From positions 18,878,698 through 18,942,697 of the forward strand of contig CM022670.1 of NCBI GenBank assembly GCA_012295275.1: 64,000 nucleotides of DNA, read 5' to 3'. This stretch comes from Chrysomallon squamiferum. Lineage: Eukaryota; Mollusca; Gastropoda; Neomphalida; Peltospiridae. A program made the translations under genes and the position numbers. The number at the start of each line of letters is the position of its first letter. Within the stretch, counting starts at the first letter, position 1. The notes below the pieces were generated by a model. It did no database searches and was not told the DNA's origin. It saw only the letters and a program-made list of their open reading frames with translations. Positions 52,701 through 63,767 of the stretch are shown in pieces.

Positions 52701-55700
52701 GGGATCCACTCCATGATGATACCATTTTGTTTAAATTTACCTGGTATATTCTCCTTTAAGACAAATAATTTACTTAATAATAATAATAATAACAATAACA
52801 ATAATATTAATAATATTTTTATAAATTACAAATACAGCTTTGTTTAAATTAATTAAAGTGTACTTCAGGTGGTATGAAGATAACTTTTCTCTATACATTT
52901 TGATATTCTTTACATGATTATGTATAGCAAACAATAAAATATAAAACGTAAAATTCTTTTATAACAGTTTACTGTCTTTCGTTTTCAGTGAGTAAATCAG
53001 CGCACAATTGACGTATTTATCAAAGTTTTCTATAGTGAATTTGTTACAGTTCACCATTGCTAATATTTTATACGTTTTATTTTTACCTTGAAGCCCAGTC
53101 ACTGACGTAGAGAACTTCCTCAAATAGGTATATTGCAAAAGGATGTTGTATTATGCCAGATATGATCTCGGTTCTATTACTGCCATCAAAATTCATCCCT
53201 TCGATTTTGTCTGTTTTTGCGTCGCACCAGTATATTCTTCGACCTAGTAAACAGTAATATAATACATGAAGGATTAATAATATAATACATGAAGGATTAA
53301 TAATATTTTTCAGATATTCTTAATAATATATGAAGGATTAGTTACCAAAGGTTGGTAGACATTAGTCTTGAAAGAGAGATACAGAGAGACGTAGGAAGAT
53401 TAAAACAGAAATTATTATGCTTTATTCAAATTAGTTTCTGTTATGGACAGTGTTAGTTTACACATAGCGGATGGTCTCCAAGTAAATTTTAAATTTTAGC
53501 CTTTCATTGAAATAAAGATTGTCTGTACAGTTTTCATCCTTTATAATATACGATAATGTTTTCAAAAATAAGAATTACATACTCCTAACCATTTCAGTCG
53601 CATTGTACATCTTTCGTTCTAACAAAGAACTTCATTAAAATTAACCTATCGTTTTATTACAATTACGTGAGCGCACAGTTATTTGCGTAAAAAAGGAAGA
53701 GATATAATGCATACATACTCACAAGCACATACCACTGAATAAAGAAATACTTATTATTATTATTATTATTTTATTTTTTTTTATAAAATTATTATTAGGC
53801 ACAAGTCTGAATACAAGTAATGTAATTAGTAACAATACTTCAGAATGGTATAAATGTGTTCAAAGTTCCAATTACTTTCTGTATCTAATGTTACTCCGTT
53901 AGGCCATGCCAAACCTGTAGAAACCAAAGTTGTTCTGTTTTCTCCCAAATAGGTCGATCGCTCAATCTTTGGATTTTTTCCCCAGTCGGTCCAGTACATA
54001 ATACTGTAACATAAAAGCATAGAAATTTAAGCAGTGTGTCTGTTATTAACTTTTATTTTGCATGCATTTTTATGAAATCTAGTAGAACATTTCTTTATAC
54101 TCGCTGTTTTGGGGAAATCTTTGGACATCTATTAAATATTGAAATAAGCTTGGCTTAAGGATTTGTTAATCATTCTCAAATCTTGACACATTTGATAATT
54201 CCTGGATGTTAAGAAGTCTACATATTTCAGTTAAAGAAATAAAATGTTTGTTCTAAAGAAATTAAACAGTAATAACAACGGAGTAAAACTGAAAATTCGA
54301 TAGGAAATTTTAAAAGTCTCTCACCCTCCCTCTTTATCAAGTGCAATTGCACGTGGTTCATCTAATTTTTCACTTATTATTGTCATTTGGTAACGATTAA
54401 CCATATCAATCATAGCAATGATATCATTTCCTGTATCAGTATAGAAAATCAGTCTTGAAATAGGATCCAAAGCTAAGCCGTACATTGCCGTTCCTGAAAT
54501 AATTATTAAGATCTTTAGCAGAATATATTTATGCAAAATTATTACAAGCAATCGTCCTAGGACTTAGATTTGTCTAAATTCTGTTTTATTTATTATTCTT
54601 AATTTGCTTATTAAATTATATACACGAAGACTGCAGACAATTTACTAAAGAAAAAAGCTTTTATATTAATATACTGCTTAATACAAATTTGATAAGAAAG
54701 GATGCATTCCTAGTTGATGTAAATTGCTTTTATACTGTCGCGGCATACACCACCTCACTTTCCTGTTTGTAATATAAATTATAAAAACTATTTCACAGCA
54801 CAGCAAAGGGAATAATATTGGTGTTATGTGCAAATAAAATACATAATCCCATTTAAATAACTATTTATTACCATTATCAAATGTTTGAATCACTGTTAAA
54901 TCTTCTCCGTTTATACCACAAGATCTGATGTCTGCTCGACTCACATCTGTCCAGTATATCTGATTTTTTACAGGATCATAATCGATGGCGATTGGTGATT
55001 CGTGATTTTCTATTACAATATTGGAGTACAACCGCGAGCTAAGGTCAGTCTTCCAAATTTGTTTAGCCTTACTGTCAGTGAAAATGACAAACACATTGCC
55101 TGTGTGATAAAGTAAAAAATATATAAATAAATAAATAGATAAATAATAAATACGAAAAAAGAAAGAAAAATAATTTATCATTAAAAGTTAAAGTTTTTTA
55201 ATAATAAAAAAAAATATGTCTGAAATGCAAGTTTTTTTTTAAATATGTAAGTCAGGATCGGTATTAAACACTCGTATTGGCTCACATCGTCCCCTTGCTC
55301 ACCTGTACAGTTCGTTCCGTCCGTTGCAAGTGTGTAGCCATCAGCACAAGTGCACTTTCTTCCATTTAAATATGGTACACATATTTGTTCACATCCACCG
55401 TTGTCTATCGTACAGGCATTGTGATCTGTAAAATGTACCATAAATATCAGTCAAATATAAGTTAACGATTTATGTTTACATAATTTTCTTTATTTTGTTT
55501 ATGGATACAATTTTTTTAATCGGCTGATGTGATGTATTCATTGCTGTCATTTCGTTGTAGTTTACTGACGTGTAAAACGGTACTGTTTTAAATATTAGTT
55601 TTAATATATATATATACCTTCAAAAATTATATATATATTGTTAATCTTGTAATAAGACACACATTAAGTTACCGTTTGGGTATGCTCCAGCCCTGAAGAC

Positions 55701-55982
55701 TGTCAATCCATTAGGTCTATCCAAGACACTTCTTCGCCACGACGTCATATTTCTTCCATCCAAATATACGCGATATATAGCACTATTATTAAAATACGTC
55801 AAATAATAATAATTAGGGAAATGAAGAATTTAAAATGCCAACAGTTTCATGATCTGAAGTCTAGTTTTAAAGATTATTTAAAGAAATGTGTTTAATAATT
55901 AGCTCATAAAAGTGTTTATAACTAGCTGATAAATAAGCATAAATCAATTACAAAACTATTGAAATTTTTTATACACCAAGTG

Positions 55983-56013
<31 letters not shown>

Positions 56014-56447
56014 ATTTACCAATAATTTTATTATTAATTTTAGTTTTCTCCCGTGACAGTTCTTTGCAGCAGCTGTTATGTATTGTTTTTTATTCTGTTG
56101 TTTACCTAGATTCCCAGTCCGAGACATAGAGGGTTTCTTCAAAAAAAACTATTCCAAAAGGGTGTAGTATTTTTCCAGAAGATATTTCTGTTCTATTACT
56201 GCCATCAAAACCACTCATTTCGATTTTGTCCGTTTTCGCATCACACCAGTACATCTTTCGTGCTAACAAAACACCAGAAGTACTTCATTAAAATTAACCT
56301 ATCGTTTTATTACGAACGCATAGATATTTACGCAAATAAGTAAGAGATATAATATATACATAGGCACAAGCATATATGTCACAGAATAAAGAAACCATAA
56401 AAATATAAATATTATGTATCCTTTATCATTATTTTTTGCTGTTCTTT

Positions 56448-56488
<41 letters not shown>

Positions 56489-59400
56489 TTAATATATAAT
56501 TAGGCACGAGACGGAATAAAAGTAATATAATTAGTAACAACAGTTCAGAATAGTATGAATGTTTCGATTACCATTTATATCTAACGTTAATCCGTTAGGC
56601 CAGGCCAAACCAGTAGAAACCAAAGTTGTTCTGTTTTCTCCCAAATACGTAGATCGCTCAATCTTTGGTTTTTCACCCCAGTCTGTCCAGTATATTAAAC
56701 TGTAAAAAGTCAGAATCAATAAACAGACTTTTTTTTTCCAGTTAATTACTAATAAAAGGGTTAATAAACATTTCTGATATACTCATTTATCATCTACTGC
56801 CGGTATAATATTTCATGAATGGAAATATAACAACGTGAAAGGAATGATAAAAAATAATTTGTTTATATAATATGGTTTTATTAGCACTGAGAACAGATAT
56901 TTTGCTATCCTATTAATAAAAATAAATTTAGTTACATCTAATTTTACATGAATATGTGAATAATATTTGATTGCAAAATATATTATTATAAATTACTAAA
57001 TAAGTTTCTTGTTGTTCTGATTTTGTCTTTTTTTTTTACCTCTGTGACCTGTCAAATGCTATACCACGTGGTTGATCTAGGTCATTATCTATTACTGTCC
57101 TGTGATGGAAGTTCACCAGGTCCATCATAGCTATTATATCCTGACCAGTATCGGTGTAGAACAGTAGTCTTGAAACTGGATCCAGTACCAATCCATCCGG
57201 AACCGCATCTGGAATTACATAGATCAACACAAAGTTAATAATTATACCATAAGATAGGGCAAACGCTTTATTCTGATTCGGTTATATCAACATTATATCC
57301 ACCTCATCTACATCAGATATTGAAATAAGAGTACATTTTTGTATTCTTAGGACACTAACTTGGATATGTTCCATACAAATTAACATCATAACTGATAAGC
57401 CTTGCCATGTTTTGATAGGGAAATGTGTTTCTTCTTTCATATCTTTGTGGAAGAACCTAAATGGAATTATTAAAAGGACAATTGGTTATTCAGTATAATC
57501 ATAAAATATAAGATATTTGCCTAACAAGTTGTGGATATTCCTAGCTGATAGTTAAAAATTAACACTGAAGATTCAAAGAAAAAAAAAAATAGAAGAAATT
57601 CTACATTTGAATACGATTGGAAGTGCAAGTTCTTTAATAAATGATTCTGCCTGGATACGGATCAGGATAATCGTTTTATAATTCAGAAATACAAACTTTT
57701 TTCTTACCAAATTATTAATTTAACTCGTATTTTTTAAAAGTGAGCTAGTGACATATATTTTAATATTCCATTGCCATAAGCAAAAATACAATGAACAAAT
57801 AATCCCGACATAAACAAATAATGAGCCAAGCATCAAAACCATCTGCTTTGTACATAGTGTGTATTTCTAGCAAAGGCAAGCCATATGTGATCTTAGGCAG
57901 GACTACACTTTAGTTTCACTGCCAGAGCTTGAACATTAGAGTAGATTTTAGTAAATATCTGTCTAAAACAACTAACATATTATTAATAATCGACATATAT
58001 TAAAATGGACAAGGCAATAAAATTGAAGAAGGAACATTAAAAAGCAACATATACATACACACGCACACATACATATACACACAAACATGTACATCTACAT
58101 ACATATACTTTAGCTAGTATTTGTAAAAGACGTTTTAAATGTCAAACTTTGTATAGAAATATATTATAGTACCTTTTCGTAATTTCCGTACTAATTTTAT
58201 GTCTTCGCCATCTATTCCACACAATCTGATTTCCTTTCTTTGCACATCTGACCAGTATATTTTATTTTGTACAGGATCATAATCGATGGCAATTGGGTTT
58301 TCGTGGTCCTTTATTACAATCCTAGAGTAATTTGAATATGTCACATCTAATTTCCAAATTTGTTTAGCGTAACTTTCTGTGAAAAGTATATAAACATCAT
58401 TTGAGCCTGAAAATATAATAATACAATTAAGATTAATAATTACGCATTTCAGTAAATGTTATCTCTGTAAAACATTAATTTTACATAATTACGTATTTTT
58501 AAGCTACGATCATGCTTGTGACTGTTATATAGAAATATTTTTGATTAAAAGATGGAGATGGAACAGTTCAGAAAAACAAAATGTATTTTCTTTTCTAATT
58601 TGCTTTGTCCCATTGTCAGTGACAGTGTGAAGACATTTCCATAAAAATAATTAGTAAAATGCTCGTCATTGTTTTGTATCTAATTATAATAACTGAATTA
58701 TGTTATTTGAGTTCTCGGCATAGACAGCTATATACATCAGTCTCGGCTGTCAAGTACATTCGACTTTACAAATATTAAAAACTACCAATAGGAGACTAGA
58801 GTCCTTCATCCATTAACGAAAAACTTGCGTATGCATGTTATGAATTATTTTACACTAATTTTGCATTTGAATTTTATTATTATTATTTTTTTTTAAATAT
58901 AAACATTCATTCCTCAAAAATAGTTTTAAAAAAAAAATAATAATAATAAAATAATAATTTAAAAAAATTCGCCATTACAAAACAAAGAACAATTATTAGT
59001 TATAATTATGCTAATATCATCATTTATATTTTTGTTGTTGTTGTTTTATAAAACATCAACTTTTAAATTGTATTTCCCTTTCTAGCTAGAAACATTGTTT
59101 GTACAACATAGATCATTAAATATTCGTGTGGTTTTTAAAAAAACAAAAAAAACAACGTGTACTCCTTTAATCTCTATGAGCTGTATTTAAATTAACAGCA
59201 TTTTCTTAACAGCAGGTTTTGTTTATCTCAAGTTATCAGTGTTTAAAATCATTTAAATCTGCAGGTATTTATTTGTAAATATCACTGTATGTTCTCCCCA
59301 GCAAAGACATTCCATGAAATTTACCTGACATTTAACCATGAATGTATTTTAAAAAATATTTGTTAACTGTATTATGCAAGTTCAATGAGACCAGGAAGTT

Positions 59401-60026
59401 TAATGTGTATCGAAAATGTTATATTATAGTATGATCTGTGCGAGTTACTTGGGCTGGGTATCTGGGTGTGTATTTTTGTTGTTGTTAATTGTTATTACCT
59501 TCAGTAAATATGAAACACCCCTTATATTCGACTTAACCGAAATACATGAAGCTTCTGGATTTCAGAAAAAAAGAGTGATTGGGGATGATTTAACTTTCGA
59601 GATGAAATATGTTTCAGTATCATGTTTGACATTTATATATTATACCACTGATATTTAAATAGTGTAAGGTTTATTCAAATAGAATTTGTCTGAAAATTTT
59701 ATGATGAAATTATATTATCCTCTTAGTACATGCAATTTATTAGATTTCATTTTATTTATTTATTTATAACTCATTTTCTCTAACACAGGGTATCAACCAG
59801 TGATAAAATTATTATTACTGAAAATAAAAATTGTTCTTTTCCATATATATATTATCTTGTAACTTAGTCATCTTAACATTTTAATTTTACAACCATTTAA
59901 CTACACATAGTAAGTTCAGATGGCTACCAGATATTTAGTTGTCTCTCATGTTGAATTATTTTTTATTATTATTTCAAAAAGACATACAGAAATGTGAAGA
60001 TTGAACAGTTTGGTAAAATAGCACAT

Positions 60027-60057
<31 letters not shown>

Positions 60058-60317
60058 CAACAGTAGTAGTAATGATAATGGTAATAGTATAAGCAGTAGT
60101 TATAATAATAATAGTAATAATGATAATAATAATTTAATATTATAATTGTTACTGTTAGTATTAATAGAAGTAGGAGTATTAGTAGTAATAGTTGCTGTTG
60201 TTATATTGGTGGTAGTGGTAATAGAAGAAGTAGTTTCATTTTATACTTACTTTGTCCTGTTGTCACTGACAGTTTGCAAAATATTTCCACCAAAATAAAT
60301 AGCAGAAAACCTGTCAT
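39899..60317 (-). CDS. YWTD/EGF LRP-like single-pass receptor with ITAM-like tail (28 coding exons)
   Basis: I do not recognise a named orthologue. The model joins 28 exons in phase to 4758 nt, about 1585 aa. Order: signal peptide (residues 1-22); YWTD beta-propeller 1 (about 23-288) and EGF 1 (289-329); propeller 2 (330-592) and EGF 2 (593-633); Cys-rich segment (634-736); EGF 3 (737-774); a long unassigned region with recurring DxESG motifs (775-1457); one transmembrane helix (about 1469-1491); and a 94-residue tyrosine-containing tail. The propeller-plus-EGF units resemble LDL-receptor and LRP ectodomains, which bind extracellular ligands (family knowledge), but LDL-receptor class A repeats and NPxY are absent. 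Receptor or adhesion function at the cell surface is inferred. Exon coordinates are in the entries that follow. Confidence 0.88.
41465..43500 (-). mobile_element. Decayed Jockey-like non-LTR retrotransposon
   Basis: Minus-strand fragments appear in the expected order. First comes an ORF1-type piece at about 43430-43200 ([15 protein letters not shown], then [16 protein letters not shown]). Reverse-transcriptase pieces follow: [12 protein letters not shown] at about 42595-42560, SVFVDLEN at about 42330 and [17 protein letters not shown] at about 41800. An RNase H-like piece ([22 protein letters not shown]) lies at about 41580-41510. Many stops and frameshifts separate them, and the total of about 2 kb is well below a full element, so it is dead. 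It sits in the receptor intron between exons 25 and 26, in the same orientation as the gene. Confidence 0.85.
46372..46480. repeat. Poly-A and CA-rich simple repeats
   Basis: A poly-A tract (about 46374-46394) is followed by irregular CA/TACA repeats (46418-46480), in a receptor intron. Confidence 0.8.
48029..48051. repeat. (TG)n microsatellite
   Basis: A short uninterrupted TG run in the receptor intron between exons 18 and 19. Confidence 0.9.
48981..50561 (-). other. Receptor intron 16, no gene seen
   Basis: A 1.6 kb AT-rich intron. It holds a T-run near 49345-49360 and short TA runs but no ORF or recognisable element. CpG dinucleotides become more frequent from about 49.5 kb onward. Confidence 0.6.
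50562..51690 (-). other. Receptor exons 14-16: Cys-rich segment and EGF 3
   Basis: Exons: 51690-51523, 51368-51228, 50675-50562. The first two encode a Cys-rich segment ([17 protein letters not shown], then [19 protein letters not shown]) with spacing reminiscent of furin-like or GCC2-type repeats. The third is an EGF-like domain ([11 protein letters not shown]). All introns here are phase 1, which allows the modules to be shuffled as units. Confidence 0.82.
52084..55099 (-). other. Receptor exons 8-13: YWTD propeller 2 and EGF 2
   Basis: Exons in transcript order: 55099-54872, 54493-54325, 54003-53876, 53243-53087, 52753-52647, 52206-52084; lengths 228, 169, 128, 157, 107, 123. It repeats module 1 blade by blade: [64 protein letters not shown]. 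The EGF reads [16 protein letters not shown]. In the third exon a stretch of 25 residues beginning [15 protein letters not shown] is identical to module 1, far above the match elsewhere in the module. Confidence 0.9.
53590..54010 (-). other. Patch in module 2 copied from module 1 (gene-conversion-like)
   Basis: Plus-strand 53610-54003 aligns with 56252-56699 through both exon and intron. Shared blocks include ACTTCATTAAAATTAACC, CCTATCGTTTTATTAC, GAGATATAAT, GAATAAAGAAA, AATTAGTAACAA and most of the 128-nt exon. At its left end the patch carries ACATCTTTCGT-CTAACAAA, which in module 1 is the start of the 157-nt exon. In module 2 this fragment lies stranded inside the intron, because the real exon is at 53087-53243. 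Confidence 0.8.
55303..58406 (-). other. Receptor exons 2-7: YWTD propeller 1 and EGF 1
   Basis: Exons in transcript order: 58406-58173, 57208-57040, 56699-56572, 56262-56106, 55782-55673, 55425-55303; lengths 234, 169, 128, 157, 110, 123. YWTD-type strands are visible as [63 protein letters not shown] and [16 protein letters not shown], enough for a six-blade propeller. The closing EGF reads [16 protein letters not shown], the Cys pattern that follows propellers in LRP proteins. Confidence 0.9.
57360..57456 (-). other. Possible cryptic or alternative exon in propeller 1
   Basis: A 97-nt open stretch with an acceptor (CCATTTAG before 57456) and a donor (CAA|GTTAGT at 57359), encoding [16 protein letters not shown] and onward to GTYPN. 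Placed between the normal exons it breaks the frame. If the upstream exon instead ends at the donor TTA|GTACGG (exon 58406-58192), the insert enters in phase 0, leaves in phase 1 and joins the next exon correctly. The default model omits it, because the matching intron of module 2 shows no equivalent and direct joining aligns perfectly with module 2. Confidence 0.35.
58595..59415 (-). pseudogene. Dead duplicate of receptor promoter and signal-peptide exon
   Basis: This stretch aligns with 60251-61030 over most of its length. Shared blocks include TTGTC-GTGACAG, GTCATTGTTTTGT, TATTTGAG, ATAAACATTC, CAGCTAG/CTAGCTAG, GTGTTTA and, at the far end, GACCAGGAAGTTTAA. It holds an ATG (about 58658) and a hydrophobic start like exon 1 ([12 protein letters not shown]), but a one-base shift leads to TGA after 17 codons. 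The donor AAA|GTAAGT has become AAA|GCAAAT. It lies in receptor intron 1. It could still act as a promoter or enhancer even though the exon is dead. Confidence 0.8.
60020..60240. repeat. AAT/AGT trinucleotide-rich tract
   Basis: An AAT run (about 60031-60056) passes into irregular AAT, AGT and GTA trinucleotides, in receptor intron 1 immediately before the exon 1 donor. Confidence 0.85.
60251..60317 (-). other. Receptor exon 1: signal peptide
   Basis: The exon encodes [13 protein letters not shown] and then CKLSVTTGQ, a short N-terminus with a hydrophobic core of about 12 residues and a small-residue region suited to signal peptidase cleavage near TTG. The donor is AAA|GTAAGT. It splices in phase 1 to the exon at 58406-58173, giving [15 protein letters not shown] related but broken copy lies downstream in intron 1. 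Confidence 0.85.
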
Positions 60318-60683
60318 TGTTTTGTTTCCAGTTCTATTAAATGAATTTTAACATCTTGCTATTTGAGATCTTCACATATACGAATATGTACAATGATGTC
60401 AGCTGAATTATGTTTTTCACTTCCTAAAATAATTGTATGTCAAACAACCAATGGGTGTCTAGCTTCAGTCACCTGTAAAAACTCAATTGCCTTAGAACAG
60501 TAACTTTTAACCAGTAAAGAAAAATACTGCCTTATGTGAGTTATTAATGCAGGCATAGGCTATTTTATGAAATCCTGGATTTACAAATATTATATTTGAT
60601 AACTGTTTTAAAAAAAAAAAAAATATATATATATAAACATTCTTTCCTTAAAAATAGTAAAAGGTTTCTGGCCACTCCACAGA

Positions 60684-60716
<33 letters not shown>

Positions 60717-61040
60717 CCTTCTGATATGATGTAAACAACAATTTTAAATGATTATTTTCCATTCCAGCTAGCTAATTCATACAAAACTGATAATTAAAAA
60801 TTAAATGTTTGTGCGATTTTAAAGTATGTGTGCCCCTTTTTTTATGCTGTATCTGAATTAATGATTTTTATATGATGACAATTTTTGTTTATTTCAAGCC
60901 TTTAGTGTTTATTAATTTTAATTTGCAGAGACACGCTTTGAAATCTACCTGATATTTAACTGGGAACACATTTTTGAATGAATTATATATTTCAAGATAT
61001 AAACAAATAGACCAGGAAGTTTAACTTAAGTTTGTAATTT
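60318..61040 (-). promoter_or_regulatory. Receptor 5' UTR and promoter region (inferred)
   Basis: Sequence directly upstream of the receptor ATG on the minus strand. It is the intact counterpart of the duplicate at 58.6-59.4 kb. Non-repetitive blocks shared by both copies (around 60745-60790, 60895-60990 and 61007-61023) are candidates for conserved promoter sequence. An AAT run (60686-60713) interrupts this copy. Confidence 0.4.
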
Positions 61041-61211
61041 AATATTGCAGAAAAGTTTATGTCAGTTAAATTAGGGTGTTATATCAGGTTTGTGAAATGT
61101 CGTTATGCATGCTTTCCTTTGTATAGAATGGGCAGTTTAATGATATCTAGTTCCTTATCCCCCAAAAATCAAAATAAAGATTATTTTACACTCACACACA
61201 TCCCCAAACAC

Positions 61212-61214
<3 letters not shown>

Positions 61215-61279
<65 letters not shown>
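61215..61279. repeat. (CT)n microsatellite
   Basis: An uninterrupted CT run of about 32 units. Confidence 0.97.
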
Positions 61280-61281
<2 letters not shown>

Positions 61282-62606
61282 AAAAAAACATGTAACATGA
61301 ATGTCAATAATATTTACTGTTATCTTGGTGATAATTTCACCTTAGAAATTCTCTGAAAATTATTCTAATACTAATACTGTATTATGCTTAATTATATGAA
61401 ACAGCTTCATGTCACTGCACAAAGAAAGCTTTTTCCCATTCTAATCAGTGCTCAAATGATGTGCTTTTCCCTAACTATGAGACGATGCAGATTAATAATA
61501 AAATGTATTTAAATTTTAAACATGATGGAAAATAATAAAGTGTATGCAAGATCAGGCAGTTGCTATTTTTTGAGACAGTGAGATAAATTAGAAAGTAAAG
61601 GTGTAGACTGGACATTTGCCAGACTGCTTACCCCTAACATATTGGACTATACCATCTTAAATATTTTTCATCTTTTTTTAAATCAACATGTCTAATAAAT
61701 GTTTGTATTATGATCTTTATTTAAATCATTTAACATTAAACTGCATATAACAATTCACGAGCACAAAGCCATAATGATAACAAACATATGCACACACAAA
61801 AAGCACATGTACATCTTCACAGATAAAGATATAGTTGAAGCAGTAATTGTTGTTACTGGTACTGTTATTTATCAAAATAAATCTATTAAGAAAACAAATA
61901 TATGATATGATTTTATAATGTTTTCAACATTTAAACAAATAAGGAGGGTTGAAAATTATTATTAAAATAAATATTTTAAAAGGACTTTCAAACTAGAAAT
62001 ATGTGTCTACATTTTTATTATTATAATAAATAAGAGTTAATTTTATAAAATTATACATTTATTATAGGTATAATAATAAATAATAGTTTGTTTTTAATTC
62101 TCATTTTAACGCAATAATATTTCTAAATGTTGGATATATAAAATTATACACCTATCATAAATCTAGTAATAAACAAGAGTTTTTAACCATCATTTAAAAG
62201 TGTAATTTTTTTCTAAATATGCAGCATATATATGGAAAAGAAATATACATTTACTATAATAACAATAGGTTATTTTGAAATGCAGGCATAACATAATCAG
62301 TAATATTTATTTGGGATGAGTGATGATAATATTAACTCTAGCACATTTGAAGCATCAGTTTCATTTTAATTTTCTTTTTCTTTTAAATGTACTAGACATA
62401 GCTTCATTTACATTTCAGTTAATATATTTAAAAAAAAAAAAAAAAACTTCAGCTGATATTCACTGACAGTTACCATTGACTGGCTTCCAGCAGCCAAAGA
62501 TTTGGTTGTTAAAGTTTACTGATGGAAGGAAATAAATGAAAGAATTTGTATATCTTAACATGAATTTAACATTTATTATTTCCATAGACAGGAAGTTTGA
62601 TGTTCA

Positions 62607-62607
<1 letters not shown>

Positions 62608-62643
<36 letters not shown>

Positions 62644-62745
62644 TATATTAGTGGTGATGGTGGGGATGGTGTTACTGTTGTTATTATTATTATTGTTGTT
62701 GTTGTTGCTATTATTATTTTTATTATTATTATTATTATTATTTCC
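62608..62745. repeat. (ATT)n/(GTT)n microsatellite cluster
   Basis: An ATT run (62608-62643), a GTGGTGATGG-like patch, then mixed ATT/GTT runs to 62742. The predicted Leu/Ile or Asn runs in its frames are not real proteins. Confidence 0.93.
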
Positions 62746-63117
62746 AAATACTGATGATTCATGTAACACTTCAGTTGATAGGTACTGCTAATATATAGAA
62801 GTTAATCATCATGACACAAACATTTAAATGGCTTTAATCCATTATTTCTGCTGTTCTATACCCCCCCCCAAAAAAAATACTTCTGAAGAAAGATTAAAAT
62901 GAACAAAATATAATATGCTGTGTGCTGTCTTGATTAAACTCAGAACATTTTTAACCACTTTTATATTATGATAAACTACTACAAATAGGAAACATGATAT
63001 CCTTGCTTATCCAGATATGCAGATTAATTAACTTATGGCATGATAATGTATGACAGAATAGGCTTACCTCTCCACATACTTTTGTCTTCTTGTTTTTTTA
63101 TTTGCCATTATTTAGCA

Positions 63118-63120
63118 CTG

Positions 63121-63171
<51 letters not shown>

Positions 63172-63202
63172 GTAATAATAATAATAATAATGATAATAAT
63201 TA
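63118..63202. repeat. (AAT)n microsatellite
   Basis: An AAT run with rare AGT and ATG interruptions. Confidence 0.95.
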
Positions 63203-63387
63203 ATTAATTAAAATAAAAACATTTTCATTAATTTATCTAACATTCACTTTTATCCATTTTATTTATTTATTTATCCATTGCTCATGGTTGCATTTTTGTC
63301 ATGTTTTCAGTTGTTTTAGAGAGTTTGGGTAATTTGAAATTGTTGTCATTATTTAAAACCAAAAATAATATCAGCCTTATATATCTA

Positions 63388-63545
63388 AATAAATACATAC
63401 ATTCATACATGCAAACAAACAAACATACATTCATACATACACACACACAGACATACACATACACATGTTCACATACATACAGATAGACAAAGAAACAGAG
63501 ATACATACATAAATAAATATATACATACAAGCATACATATTTACA
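63388..63545. repeat. ATAC/ACAC irregular tetranucleotide tract
   Basis: Degenerate ATAC, AAAC and ACAC repeats with no unit order. Confidence 0.88.
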
Positions 63546-63664
63546 AATTTTAATTATTTATGTTTATTTATTTTAACATTTTTAAGTCATTTCAATATAT
63601 TGTTTTGAATAAAATAAAAAACTGGAATCGGTACCTAATGAAAACATTAAACCCTATTTTTTTT

Positions 63665-63767
<103 letters not shown>

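Noticed and set aside
62536-62791. Poly-Asn, poly-Leu and poly-Ile open frames
   Set aside because: Translations of ATT/GTT microsatellites.
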